Assembly (NCBI RefSeq): GCF_001659605.2
Contig: NC_035168.2
Coordinates: 11,237,671 to 11,301,670 of the forward strand
Origin: Manihot esculenta
Taxonomy: Eukaryota; Streptophyta; Magnoliopsida; Malpighiales; Euphorbiaceae
Direction: 5' to 3'
Length of the DNA: 64,000 nucleotides
Shown here piece after piece: positions 1-10,079 of the stretch. The stretch's first letter is position 1, and each line of letters opens with the position of its first letter. The position numbers and the translations under genes were made by a program. Below the pieces are notes generated by a model. It had not been told where the DNA came from and searched no databases. It saw only the letters and a list, made by a program, of their open reading frames with translations.

Positions 1-201
1 TTGTCGCAGATGCCCTAAGCCGGAAGTCACTAGGCAGTTTATCCCATATAGCAGCCAGTGCGGATTCTGGACACGCAGATCAGACAGCTAAGGAACAAGG
101 AGATTCCGATGGTGAAAGTGTTGTGGAACCACCATAACCTAGAAGAGTGCACGTGGGAGACGCGGGAGTCTATGCTCCAACAGTATCCCTATTTGTTTTG
201 A
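1..201 (+). pseudogene. Element A: remnant of gag-pol 3' end (RNase H tail joined to chromodomain)
   Basis: The first 60 bases match the stretch of element B at about 8401-8460 (end of RNase H, start of integrase). From position 61 the sequence matches B from about 9849 onward: 47 codons of the C-terminal chromodomain with the motif LEECTWETRESML, ending at TGA 199-201. About 1.4 kb that encodes nearly all of the integrase is missing, and the two parts lie in different frames, so no integrase can be made. The element is a Ty3/gypsy chromovirus of Del/Tekay type, inferred from the chromodomain and its close match to B. Confidence 0.85.
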
Positions 202-265
202 GGTTAGTTTCCTCCTTGTGTTTTGTTTTTATGTGTTTTAGGAACATCCGAGGACGAATGTTCTT

Positions 266-278
266 AAGGAGGGGAGAA
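266..278 (+). other. Polypurine tract of element A
   Basis: AAGGAGGGGAGAA lies directly before the LTR start TGTAATA. This is the primer for plus-strand DNA synthesis and fixes the LTR start at 279. The same tract stands before the 3' LTR of element B. Confidence 0.85.
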
Positions 279-2466
279 TGTAATATCCGGCTAGAATCCG
301 GCACCGGAATTCCTATTGTCTGATGGAATCCGGGGTGTTGGGATTCGATAAAAGGGTAGGATTTTTGTTTTCTAAGTGTTTGAGGTGTTTTAAGGGTTGT
401 AAGTTATATAGTTTTGAGGTTTGAAGAGAAAATAGGTCATGGAGACTTCAGCCAAGTTCGGCCGCCGAAGGTAAGTTCGGCCGCCGAAAGTGCTCAATGT
501 TTGGCTTCCGAAGTTCAGGTTCGGCCCCCAAATGTTGCATGGTTTTGCATGCGATTCGGCAGCCGAAGCTGAGTTGCTTAGCCAGCAGTTTTGTATCCCT
601 TAGTCAGCATTTTGGACAGGTGTTATCACCAGCTCATGTCCAGACGTTGGCCACGTCTCCTATGGTTTATTTGCTGAGTTTGAGCAGCTCATGCAGGAGT
701 TTGCTCGTTTACCAAGTTTTGAAGGTTGTAAAGCAAAAAGTGAGTTTGAGAGAGTTTGAGAGTGTGAGAGGAGGTGATTCCGTTTTCCCTTGTTCAGAGT
801 GTGTAACTTCTTACTACAGGAGGTAAGTGATGTTCTTGAATATGTTTTCTGGAGGTTTTAGGGGGATTTGTGGAAGGAGATGCATGTTTAGGTTCTTAAT
901 GATAGTTTTGATGATTTATGCATGTATACATGTTTATGTGTTATGTTTGATTTGTTGTTTGGGGTTATTAGATAGTTTTGGACCCCTGTGGACATATACA
1001 TGAGTATATGTGAGTTGAGTAGAGGAGGTAGGTATGTTTGGAGAGCTTGAAGGGAAGGAGGAGATGGTTTGCCGTTGAAGCTGAGTTCTGAATGAACTCA
1101 GGTTCGGCAGCCGAAGGATCATTCGGCCGCCGAACCTCTTGCATGGTAGCTTAGGCTGCCACAGCTTGCCCCCGCGAGTTGTGCATGTTCGGCTCTGTTT
1201 GGGGGATTCGGCCGCCGAAGGTGCCGCCGAAGGTGCTTGAGTTTCGTCTCTGGAGAGGACTTTCGGCCGCCGAACCCGCCGCCGAAAGTGTTCTGTCCAG
1301 TTTTTCTTTTGCATGTTTTGCATGAGTTTTAGAGTGAGATGAAGGGGTTTCTTGGGTAGTTTAAGAGAGTTATTTCTAAGCTTGTTTGGTCCCTCATGTG
1401 AGTCCATCTGTATAGGTACAGACCAGAGGAACCAGAGAGAGCAGCAGTGAGTACTGCTCCAGAGGTTCAGAACCTGCAGAGTCAGTCAGTCCAGACAGCC
1501 AGAGGTGAGTGGAACTAAACTTATGACTTTTAATTGAACCACAAGCTGCTTTTAGCATATCTCATGCATCATGTTTATGCCATAGGTTGATTGCATTAGT
1601 TTCACGAATATGTTGCATTGCATTGTTATTTGGTGATGTGAGTGAATGCTGAATGATCCAATAGTCTCAGACAGGAAGTCCAGGAGCCTTTGACTACGCC
1701 CTGGCAATGATAGCAAAGTCCAGGAGCCTTTGACTATGCCCTGGCAGGTATAGCAAAGTCCAGGAGCCTTTGACTACGCCCTGGCAATGGTAAGTACAGA
1801 GGTGTTATATACACATATACATATATGACAGGAAGACCAGGTGCTCGATTCTACGCCCTGGCACAGAGTTACTGGGACTATGTGGTGACAGGTTTACTCT
1901 TGATGTGGCTTGTTTGTGATATGGTGCATTTCATGAGATCATATTTTCCTGAGATGTTTTACGGTTCTACTCACTGGGCTATAGAGCTCATCCCACTCCC
2001 TTAACCCCAGTTTTGCAGGTTCAGTGTACAGTGTACAGGGACAGTCCAGCAGAGTACAGGAAGAGTAAAGAGAGTTGTAATAGCTTAGAGTGGACATGTA
2101 ATATTAAAGAGATGTAATAGTTGTTGCTTGACCTAGACCTAGTGATGTATGTTTTGTACATGATCTGTATATGTATATATGTTTTCCTGTATGTGAAAAC
2201 CAGGCTTAACAGGTATGAGTTAACCCATCTAGAGTAAGCTCTAGTCAGGGATACAGAGTACAGAGTACATGAGTACAGAGTACAGAGATAGTGCATGCAC
2301 AGGTTAAGCCTTGGTTCAGAAAAGAGTTTTATTTTCACAGAAAATGTATGATCATGTATGAGGTTTACAGGTACACAGAGAGTATAGCAGGCTTGCTACG
2401 GGTTCTGGCGGCCTTAAGCCGACCTGAATCCTAGCGCCGGTGACGGTCCATTTTGGGGTCGTTACA
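279..2466 (+). repeat. 3' LTR of element A (Del/Tekay-like)
   Basis: This LTR of about 2.19 kb begins TGTAATATCCGG and ends GTCGTTACA. Palindromes of the type TTCGGCNGCCGAA occur at 457-469, 476-488 and 555-567 and again around 1100-1285. A tandem array of about 41-bp units (CCAGGAGCC...CCCTGGCA) lies at about 1677-1870. The next five bases, CTTGG (2467-2471), should be its target duplication; the partner copy is outside the window. After it the sequence continues as the protease of element C, on the other strand. Confidence 0.85.
1677..1870 (+). repeat. Tandem repeats in LTR A, about 41-bp unit
   Basis: Three near-identical units (GTCCAGGAGCCTTTGACTA followed by CGCCCTGGCA) and one diverged unit are present. 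Each unit is bounded by CCAGG and CCTGG, which could pair as a short hairpin stem. The equivalent place in the other LTRs carries arrays with the same edges but different cores. Confidence 0.8.
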
Positions 2467-2522
2467 CTTGGGTCCACTGACCCAGAGGGGACACTCTAAC
2501 CCAGAGACTATCAAACCCAACC
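2467..2522 (-). pseudogene. Element C: protease fragment between insertions A and B
   Basis: On the - strand these 56 bases encode GLIVSGLECPLWVSGPK, which matches the region of B just after its protease active site (about 6700-6760). The reading continues from 12247 on the other side of element B, so B split this gene. A split it again at 2466/2467. It is the only piece of C left between two full-size insertions. Confidence 0.85.
2518..2522. repeat. Target site duplication of element B, left copy
   Basis: CAACC here is repeated exactly at 12247-12251, right after the 3' LTR. Five bases is the normal duplication length for Ty3/gypsy integrases. Removing B and one copy restores the frame of element C. 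Confidence 0.95.
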
Positions 2523-2699
2523 TGTAATACCCGGCTAGACTCCGGTATTGAAATTCCTACCGTCCGGTGGAATTTCGGGTGTCGGAGACCTCTAGAAGGG
2601 TAGAACCATGTTTTTATAAAAAGTTTTAATGTGTTTTATGTTTTAAGCATGAAAGAAAATGAGTTTTTGCATGAAAATAGCATTGGAGGAAAACTCAGG

Positions 2700-2821
2700 T
2701 TCGGCCGCCGAACATGCAGGCATTTCGGGTGTGCCTTACGCCCCCGAAGGCATAAGTGAGGGAAGTCCAGGTTCGGCCGCCGAACATGGCTTGCATGCGG
2801 AGGCACGTTCGGCCCCCGAAC
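2700..2821. repeat. Upstream TTCGGCNGCCGAA palindrome cluster in 5' LTR of B
   Basis: TTCGGCCGCCGAA occurs at 2700-2712 and 2772-2784, and a variant TTCGGCCCCCGAA at about 2809-2821. The arms TTCGGC and GCCGAA are perfect inverted repeats around one free base. The cluster ends about 20 bp before the TATA box, as a promoter or enhancer element would. It contains GCCGCC, the core of the plant ERF-binding GCC box (known motif; regulation here is inference). Confidence 0.8.
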
Positions 2822-2838
2822 GTGGCCTGGCCAGCCAC

Positions 2839-2846
2839 TATAAAAG
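2839..2846 (+). promoter_or_regulatory. TATA box of LTR B
   Basis: TATAAAAG stands between GGCCAGCCAC and GGTCCC. Equivalent boxes occur in the 3' LTR of B (about 10415), in LTR C (16090-16096, - strand) and in LTR D (17901-17907, - strand). The transcript should start about 30 bp downstream, so the second palindrome cluster would lie in the RNA leader. Confidence 0.7.
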
Positions 2847-3362
2847 GGTCCCTTAGCCGAAAATGGGCGAGCTTTTCTCCCCATTGTCGGCCAAGGTGAG
2901 CTCTCCGCCGTTCCTCACCAATCCTTGAGTTCTTCCTTCAAATCTTTCAAGATTTTCATTTGTTTTAACTTTGTTTTGAAGATTTGAGCTTTTGAGCAAA
3001 GTTTTGGAGCTTGGAGGTTCAAGAACCCAATCTCTTCCACCTTCGAGTTTTAGGTCGTCTCTCTCTCGATCTTCAAGAGGTAAGAGCCGATCTTAAGCTC
3101 ATTGCATGTTTTAAGCAAGTTTTAAGTAGATCTATGGGTTAGAATGCATGTTTAGGTTATGGGTATGTTTATGGGTTAATGTATGCTCATGAACAATGTG
3201 GATGCTTGATGTGTTGTAGATGGGGTTTATGATGGTTTGAGGCCCCTAGGAACATGTATGCTTGTGTATGTGTGTTGTAGAATAGGTTTGATGCATGTTT
3301 GAAAAGTTTGGAGGCAAAATGTGCAAAAGGAGCCAAGTTTCTGCCCTTTGGCAGAAACCAGG

Positions 3363-3553
3363 TTCGGCAGCCGAAGGACTTTCGGCCGCCGAACATGGCT
3401 GGGGAGGCAAGCCTTTCGGCTGCCGAAGCCTGCCCCCGAAAAGAGACTTTCGTCTCTGTCTGGGACTTTCGGTCGCCGAAGGTGCCGCCGAACCTGCCTG
3501 GGTTTCGGCTCTGGAGGGACTTTCGACCGCCGAAGGTGCCGCCGAACCTGCCC
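3363..3553. repeat. Leader palindrome cluster in 5' LTR of B
   Basis: TTCGGCNGCCGAA occurs with centre A (3363-3375), C (3381-3393) and T (3415-3427). Two imperfect copies follow in a 54-bp direct repeat (about 3468 and 3522). The centre base varies while both arms are kept. The 3' LTR has lost one of the 54-bp units. Confidence 0.75.
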
Positions 3554-3913
3554 TGTTCAGCCTTCCTTTGCATGTTTTTCTATGGTTGTTTCATGATGTT
3601 TTAGGGGGTTTTTGGGGAGTAGTTTAGAGATATGTTCTAGTATGTTTGGTCCCTCATTTGAGTCCACCTGTGTAGGTTCGGACCCGAGGAACCGAGGACC
3701 CCAGCAGTGAGTTCAGCTGCTTCGGTGTTGTCAGAGTCAGCCAGAGGTGAGTGGAACTAAACTAAATCTTTTAAATTGAGAAATTAAATGTTTTATCATG
3801 TTTCATGCATCATGATTATGCAATAGGATGATTGCGTTAGTTTTCACGAATATGCCGCATTGCATCGATTGTTGTTGATGTGGGTGAATATTGGATGACC
3901 CAATTAGTCCATG

Positions 3914-4103
3914 ACAGGAAGACCAGGACCCCATTGTACGGCCTGGCACAGAGTAAGGAAAGACCAGGACCCCATTCTACGGCCTGGCACGGTTATGGGA
4001 CTCGAAGACTAGGAGCCCAGAGGAGGCCCTGGGGCAATGGTAAGTAATGTATGTTATGACAGGAAGACCAGGACCCCATGCTACGGCCTGGCACAGAGTT
4101 AGC
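3914..4103 (+). repeat. Tandem hairpin-like repeats in 5' LTR of B
   Basis: Units of the form GACCAGGACCCCATTCTACG followed by GCCTGGCA occur three times, plus a variant AGGAGCCCAGAGGAGGCCCTGG. CCAGG and CCTGG bound most units. The matching array in the 3' LTR is at about 11440-11620. Confidence 0.75.
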
Positions 4104-4726
4104 TTGGACTACTTGGTGACAAGTTCACCTAACCCTTATGTGAATTGTCTGTGTTATGATGCATTTCATAGAGCATAGTGTTAATATGTTTTATAGTTCT
4201 ACTCACTGGGCTTTTAGCTCACCCCTCTCCCTTTATCCCCAGGCTTGCAGGTACAGTATAGAGCAGGAGTCCGGATAGAGTAAAGAAGTCATGTTTATGT
4301 AATAGCTAGCAATGGACATGATCAAATTGTAATGTAATGTCTTAATCAGTATAGATATGTAATGAGATGATGTTTATGGATGTTAGAGGTGTGCTTGACC
4401 ATAGATTGTTGTTATCCCTTTTAATACATGATCTTACAGATTTTTATGATGTTTATGTAAACCAACTCAACATATGTTATGTCACCCATTGGGGACACTG
4501 ATGAGATCCCACAGAGGGATCAATGTTATGTTAATGTATATGCACAGGTTGAGTTTAGTTGATGTATATGGAAAGAAAAGTTTTAATTTTTTTATGTATG
4601 TTGTTGATCATGTATGGGATTATACAGGTTACAGGTTATATGTCAGGCTTGCTACGGGTCCCGGCGGCCTTAAGCCGATCTGGATCCTAGCGCCGGTAGC
4701 GGTCCGATTTTCGGGTCGCCACAGAG

Positions 4727-4740
4727 TGGTATCAGAGCCC
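4727..4740 (+). other. Primer binding site of element B (initiator Met tRNA)
   Basis: TGGTATCAGAGCCC starts three bases after the LTR end. TGGTATCAGAGC is complementary to the 3' end of plant initiator methionine tRNA and is the common primer site of chromoviruses and copia elements. Confidence 0.9.
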
Positions 4741-4997
4741 TAGGTTCACATGGTCGGACCTAGAGTGTCGGGCTCATAGATGTTGTAGAAGGTCAAGCAC
4801 AGTAGGAAAGATCATGTCCACTAGGATAGGATGTGGAGTCCTGTCTTTTATGATGATGTGAAATGCCATGATTATATGCATGAGCATTAATGATATGCTA
4901 GGATATGTGATGTATGTGATGCGGGTTCATGTGTGCCCACATGAACCATATGATGCTAATGTTTGCTTGTGATGTGTACTGTTTTTCAGAAAATAGG

Positions 4998-7253
4998 ATG
5001 AGGGGAACTCGTCGATCTGCACGATTGACTGGAGTGCCACCTGAGGATGAGGGCATGAGCGCCCGTCCTCCTACATTGCCTAGAGCGATGTCTAGTAGGT
5101 CTAACAGAGAAAGAGCAGCAAGAGACCCTAGAAGGTCTCTGGATCTGGGTAGAAGCAGATCAGTGAGGGGAAAAGTTCAGGGAGGAATGTCAGAGGATAT
5201 GGGGGATGATATGGATGTAGAGCAGAGAAGGGATGGCAATTTGGGAGTTAGCATGTCAGAAGAAGGTATGGGAGAGTCCCAAGGAGGCACTCAGGCCTCG
5301 GGATTTGTTCAGCCACCCCACTACCCATATTTCTCACAACATCCCGGGTATTCGATGGGAGGTACATCGGATTACCCTAGCTTTACCCCTCATCCCACAC
5401 ACATGCCCTACCCACCTTACTACCCACCATACTCACAGTACCCAATGTATCCACCTCCACCCTACTATCCAAATCTAGCAAACCCTACCACAGAAAATGT
5501 TGCACCTTCTCCACCATCAGCATAAACCCCAGTTCCAAAAACTCAATTACCTAGGCCTAGCTCATCTGGTAGGAGCAAGGTCAAGATGACTGAATATATG
5601 AAGCTGGGTGCTCCCCAGTTTGAGTCAGGTGATGACCCGTTTGTGTATCTTGAGAGGGTCAAGACTATTACAGAGGAGTTAGGGGCGGATGACAGTAGAG
5701 CCATCCAGATGGCTGGGTTCACATTAAAATGCAAGAAGGCCCGTGAGTGGTTTAAGAATTATGTGAATCCGAGGGTGGACAGCATGTCTTGGGAAGAGTT
5801 TGCAAACGAGTTTGCAGGATGGGCTTTTCCCGATAGTTCAAGGGAGCTGAAGATGATAGAGTTTGAACAGTTGAGGCAGACGGATGATATGAGTATAGAG
5901 GAGTACACCGACAGATTCTTGGAGCTGTTGCCTTTTGCTGGGCAGAGTCTGGATACAGATTTGAAGAAGTCAAGGAGGTATGTCATGAAACTTCATTCCA
6001 GGTATTCCTCCTTGATTCAGTCAGTGGACAGGGAGAGCTTCCATGCCATAGTAGATATGGCCAGGAAAATGGAGGCCAGTGCCATCATTCAGGGGACAGT
6101 TAAGCAGACAGTGGCACAGCCTTCTGGTTCTAAAACTCTGGGTGGGGGAAGATTAGATCCCTCTACCCTGAGTGCAGCAGCTTTAGGCAGTAAGAGATGG
6201 GGTAAGCCCAAGGGTAAGAAGAATAAGTTCTGGAACAAGGTTAAGTCTAGTCTGGGATTTGGAAGTGGCTCAAGCTCTGGTGCTGATAATGCAGTTTGTG
6301 CGAGGTGTGGTAGGCCACACAAGGGAGTATGTCGGTTTGGGACGAACGCCTGTTTCAGATGTGGTCAGGAGGGGCATATGGCTCGAGAATGTCCAAGAGC
6401 AGTCCCGATGGCTCAGTCCCAGCAGACAGCCTCAGGCAGTGTAGCACAGCCAGCAGCTCCAGCCACGACTCAGGCCAGTGGCAGAGGCAGAGGGAGAGGG
6501 GCAGCCTCTTCTTCAGCGGATTTCAGAGGTGAAGGTCCATCAGCTCCGGCACGGATCTTCACAATGACACAGCAGGAGGCAGATGCATCTAACACCGTGG
6601 TGGCAGGTAACTTAGTCATTGGTTGTTCAGATGTGTATGCCTTGATGGACCCTGGTGCATCTCATTCTTTTATCGCTCCGAGAGCCGTGGGGAGGTTGGG
6701 TCTAATGACTTCTGGGTTAGAGTGTCCTCTCTGGGTCAGTGGACCCAAGTGTGATCCATCAGTGGCAGAGTCAGTCTGCCAGTATAGTCCTGTATTTGTT
6801 GAGGGAAGATGCTTGTCCGCCGACCTAGTGGTTCTAGATTTGACAGACTTTGACGTCATTCTAGGGATGGACTGGCTATCTACCCATGGTGCTACCTTGG
6901 ACTGCAGGGACAAGGTAGTCAGGTTCAGAAGTCAGGATGGGTCAGAGGTCGTCTTCAGGGGAGACAGGAGGGGTACACCTAGAGGTCTGATATCAGCCCT
7001 TCAGGCTCGCAGGTTGCTTAGGAGGGGATGTCAGGGGTATTTGGCTCATGTGAGAGAGCTTAGCAGTCAGGTTAGAGAGCCCGCCTCGGTGCCAGTGGTT
7101 AGAGAGTTCTTAGATGTGTTCCCAGACGAGCTGCCAGGTTTACCACCTGTTAGGCAGATAGAGTTCGAGATAGAATTGATGCCTGGAACCCGACCGATCT
7201 CTATCCCTCCTTACAGGATGGCACCAGCAGAATTGAAAGAGTTAAAGGAGTAG
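4998..7253 (+). pseudogene. Element B gag and protease, interrupted by stop codons
   Basis: The start ATG 4998 (MRGTRRSARL) is chosen because element C has the same start. The Gag order is a Pro/Tyr-rich stretch (about 5310-5490), the retrotransposon gag core (about 5590-6090, with AREWFKNY and FANEFAGWAFPDSS), a zinc knuckle CFRCGQEGHMAREC at 6351-6392 (CX2CX4HX4C), then a retropepsin-type protease with the active-site motif MDPGASHSF near 6645-6672. TAA at 5523-5525 cuts Gag in front of its core domain, and TAG at 7251-7253 stands where a Gln codon would fit. There is no frameshift, so the frame runs on into reverse transcriptase. Confidence 0.9.
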
Positions 7254-8405
7254 TTACAGGAGCTGGTAGACAAGGGCTTCATCCGACCGAGTACCTCACC
7301 TTGGGGTATTCCAGTATTGTTTGTGAGAAAGAAGGATGGATCCCTCAGACTTTGTATCGACTACAGGCAGTTGAACAAAGTCACTACCAAAAATAGGTAC
7401 CCATTGCCAAGGATCGACGATCTATTCGACCAGCTAGCAGGAGCGGGTTGTTTCTCCAAAATAGATCTGAGATCTGGGTATCATCAGCTGAGGATCAGAG
7501 AAGAAGATGTGCCAAAGACAGCTTTCAGGACCAGATATGGGCATTTTGAGTTCCTTGTAATGCCGTTCGGGTTAACCAATGCCCCTGCAGCATTCATGGA
7601 TCTCATGAACAGAGTGTTTAGCCAGTACCTGGATCACTTCGTTATTGTCTTCATAGATGATATCTTAGTGTATTCCAGGAATGCAGACGAGCATGCCCAT
7701 CATCTGAGGTTGGTTCTACAGACCTTGAGGGAGCATGGCTTGTATGCCAAGTTCTCCAAGTGTGAGTTCTGACTGAGGAGCATTTCATTCTTGGGGCATG
7801 TTGTGTCAAAAGATGGAATAGAGGTAGACCCCAAGAAGATAGAAGCTGTGGCTAACTAGCCTAGACCCACTTCAGTGTCAGAGATCAGAAGTTTCCTGGG
7901 TTTGGCAGGTTACTACAGGAGGTTCGTTCAGGACTTCTCAAAAATTGTAGCTCCTCTGACCAGGTTAACCAGGAAGAATCAGAAGTTTATGTGGACCGAC
8001 CAGTGCGAAGAGAGTTTTGAAGAGCTTAAGAAGAGGTTGACTTCAGCACCAGTGTTAGCTCTGCCAGCTAGCAATGAGGATTTCACAGTCTTTTGTGATG
8101 CGTCCCGTGTGGGACTGGGTTGTGTACTAATGCAGAATGAAAGGGTGATTGCTTATGCTTCTAGACAGCTGAAGAAGCATGAGTTGAATTACCCCACGCA
8201 TGACCTAGAGATGGCAGCAGTAATCTTTACACTCAAGATGTGGAGGCACTACCTCTATGGGGTAAAATGTGAGATCTTCACAGATCATAAGAGCCTGCAG
8301 TACATCCTGAGTCAAAGAGATCTGAATTTGAGATAGAGAAGATGGGTAGAGCTGCTGAGTGACTATGATTGCAGGATTCAGTATCATCCGGGTAAGGCGA
8401 ATGTT
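7254..8405 (+). pseudogene. Element B reverse transcriptase and RNase H, interrupted by stop codons
   Basis: The frame continues from gag-protease. Reverse transcriptase motifs in order are [20 protein letters not shown] (about 7310-7370), [24 protein letters not shown] and the catalytic FIDD (7650-7661). RNase H follows with [16 protein letters not shown] (about 8083) and [10 protein letters not shown]. Three stops lie in this frame: TGA 7770-7772, where CEFW is expected, TAG 7857-7859 and TAG 8334-8336. Each is explained by one C-to-T or G-to-A change from a Trp or Gln codon. The enzyme would copy element RNA into DNA in cytoplasmic particles if intact. Confidence 0.9.
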
Positions 8406-9992
8406 GTGGCAGACGCCCTAAACCGGAAGTCATTAAGCAGTCTATCCCACATCACGGCAGAGAGGAGACCAGTGGTGAAGGAGTTTTACAAGCTCATTGA
8501 TGAAGGTCTACAGTTGGAGTTGTCTGGTACAGGTGCTTTGGTTGCTCAGATGAGAGTGACACTCGTGTTTCTGGAGCAAGTGGCTCAGAAACAGCATGAG
8601 GATCCAGAGTTAGTGAAGATTGCCAGGACTGTTCAGTCAGGCAAAGACAGTGAGTTCAGATTCGACAACAAGGGGATCCTCCGCTATGGGAGTCGATTGT
8701 GTGTACCAGATGACGTAGGGCTAAAAGGAGACATTATGAGAGAGGCTCATAATGCAAGATACAGCGTTCACCCCGGAGCCACCAAGATGTATCAAGACCT
8801 GAAGAAAGTTTATTGGTGGCCAGCTATGAAGAGAGAAATGGCACAGTTTGTGTCAGCCTGCGAAGTATGTCAGAGGGTGAAGCTGGAACATCAAAAGCCG
8901 GCTGGAATGCTTAACCCGCTACCTATTCCAGAGTGGAAATGGGAGAATATAGCTATGGACTTCGTAGTGGGGTTACCGGCGACGTCCAACAGATTGGACT
9001 CCATATGGGTGATTGTGGACAGACTCACCAAATCTGCTCACTTCATCCCTGTCAGGAGTGGCTATTCTGTGGACAAGTTGGCGCAGGTGTATGTTGATGA
9101 GATAGTCAGACTGCATGGGGTTCCTGTTTCTATAGTGTCAGATAGAGGACCCCAGTTCACCTCCAGGTTTTGGCGGAGTCTGCAAGATGCCATGGGTACC
9201 AGGTTGGATTTTAGCACTGCTTTCCATCCTCAGACAGACGGACAATCAGAGAGGACCATCCAGACCATAGAGGATATGCTCATAATGTGTGTGCTGGACT
9301 TTGGCGGTTCTTGGAGACAGCATCTGCCTTTGGTGGAGTTTGCCTACAATAACAGCCATCATGCTAGCATCGGGATGGCTCCATATGAAGCTTTATATGG
9401 AAGGAAGTGCAGATCACCTGTTTGCTGGGAAGAAGTTGGAGAGAAGGCCTTGGCAGGGCCTGAGCTAGTAGAGATTACCAGCAGGGTGGTACCCTTAATC
9501 AGAGAAAGAATCAAGACTGCTGCAAGCAGACAAAAGAGTTATGCAGACATCCGCAGAAGACAGGTAGAGTTTCAGGAGGGGGATCTGGTATTGCTCAAGG
9601 TGTCTCCAATGAAAGGAGTGGTTCGCTTTGGGAAGAAAGGTAAACTGGCTCCACGATACATCGGACCCTTTGAAGTCCTGCAAAGGATTGGGAATGTATC
9701 GTACAAGCTGGATTTACCTGCTTCAATGGAGAGAATCCATCCGGTTTTCCATGTTTCCATGTTGAGGAAGTTCGTGTCAGATCCGGGCAAGGTTCTTAGT
9801 GAGCCTGATGTGGAGATCCAAGAGGATCTCACCTATGTTGAGCAGCCAGTACGGATCCTAGACACCCAGATCAGAAAGCTAAGGAACAAGGAAATCCCGA
9901 TGGTGAAGGTCCTTTGGAACCACCACAATCTGGAAGAGTGCACTTGGGAGACACGGGAGTCTATGCTCCGGCAATATCCTCATCTCTTTTAA
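8406..9992 (+). CDS. Element B integrase with C-terminal chromodomain (open part of pol)
   Basis: This 528-codon stretch is open to the natural stop TAA 9990-9992. It has an HHCC zinc-binding domain (about 8740-8880, ending SACEVCQRVK), a catalytic core with the DDE residues in AMDFVVGLP, IVSDRGPQF and GQSERTIQ (about 8955-9255), a C-terminal domain with VLLKVSPMKGVVRFGKKGKL, and a chromodomain (about 9840-9990). Chromodomains of this group are known to steer insertion toward marked chromatin. It is not a separate gene: its ATG at 8406 is internal to the polyprotein frame, and the last upstream stop is 8334-8336. Confidence 0.9.
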   Translation: MADALNRKSLSSLSHITAERRPVVKEFYKLIDEGLQLELSGTGALVAQMRVTLVFLEQVAQKQHEDPELVKIARTVQSGKDSEFRFDNKGILRYGSRLCVPDDVGLKGDIMREAHNARYSVHPGATKMYQDLKKVYWWPAMKREMAQFVSACEVCQRVKLEHQKPAGMLNPLPIPEWKWENIAMDFVVGLPATSNRLDSIWVIVDRLTKSAHFIPVRSGYSVDKLAQVYVDEIVRLHGVPVSIVSDRGPQFTSRFWRSLQDAMGTRLDFSTAFHPQTDGQSERTIQTIEDMLIMCVLDFGGSWRQHLPLVEFAYNNSHHASIGMAPYEALYGRKCRSPVCWEEVGEKALAGPELVEITSRVVPLIRERIKTAASRQKSYADIRRRQVEFQEGDLVLLKVSPMKGVVRFGKKGKLAPRYIGPFEVLQRIGNVSYKLDLPASMERIHPVFHVSMLRKFVSDPGKVLSEPDVEIQEDLTYVEQPVRILDTQIRKLRNKEIPMVKVLWNHHNLEECTWETRESMLRQYPHLF

Positions 9993-10066
9993 GGTTAGTC
10001 TCTATGTGTTTTATGTTGTATGCCTTGCATGTGCTAGTTGAGGAACATTCGGGGACGAATGTTCTT

Positions 10067-10079
10067 AAGGAGGGGAGAA
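10067..10079 (+). other. Polypurine tract of element B
   Basis: AAGGAGGGGAGAA directly precedes the 3' LTR. It is preceded by a short inverted repeat, GAACATTCGGGGACGAATGTTC (two parts: GAACATTC and GAATGTTC), which is also present before LTR A and in element F. Confidence 0.85.

Larger units (their letters stand above)
2523..4723 (+). repeat. 5' LTR of element B
   Basis: This LTR of 2201 bp starts TGTAATACCCGG and ends GGGTCGCCACA. It holds an upstream palindrome cluster (about 2700-2821), a TATA box (2839-2846), a leader palindrome cluster (about 3363-3553) and a tandem array (about 3914-4103). It is 34 bp longer than the 3' LTR. That equals one 54-bp unit present only here minus one 20-bp unit present only in the 3' LTR, and both lie in the palindrome clusters. 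Confidence 0.95.

Noticed and set aside
1677..1870. Regular repeats with spacers that could suggest a CRISPR array
   Set aside because: The units are directly adjacent tandem repeats in an LTR of a plant retrotransposon; there are no unique spacers and no cas genes.
3187..3627. Several overlapping ORFs on both strands rich in FRPP, SAAE and FGGR repeats
   Set aside because: They are translations of the palindrome clusters in the LTR; the same text appears in all frames and strands and in every LTR copy.
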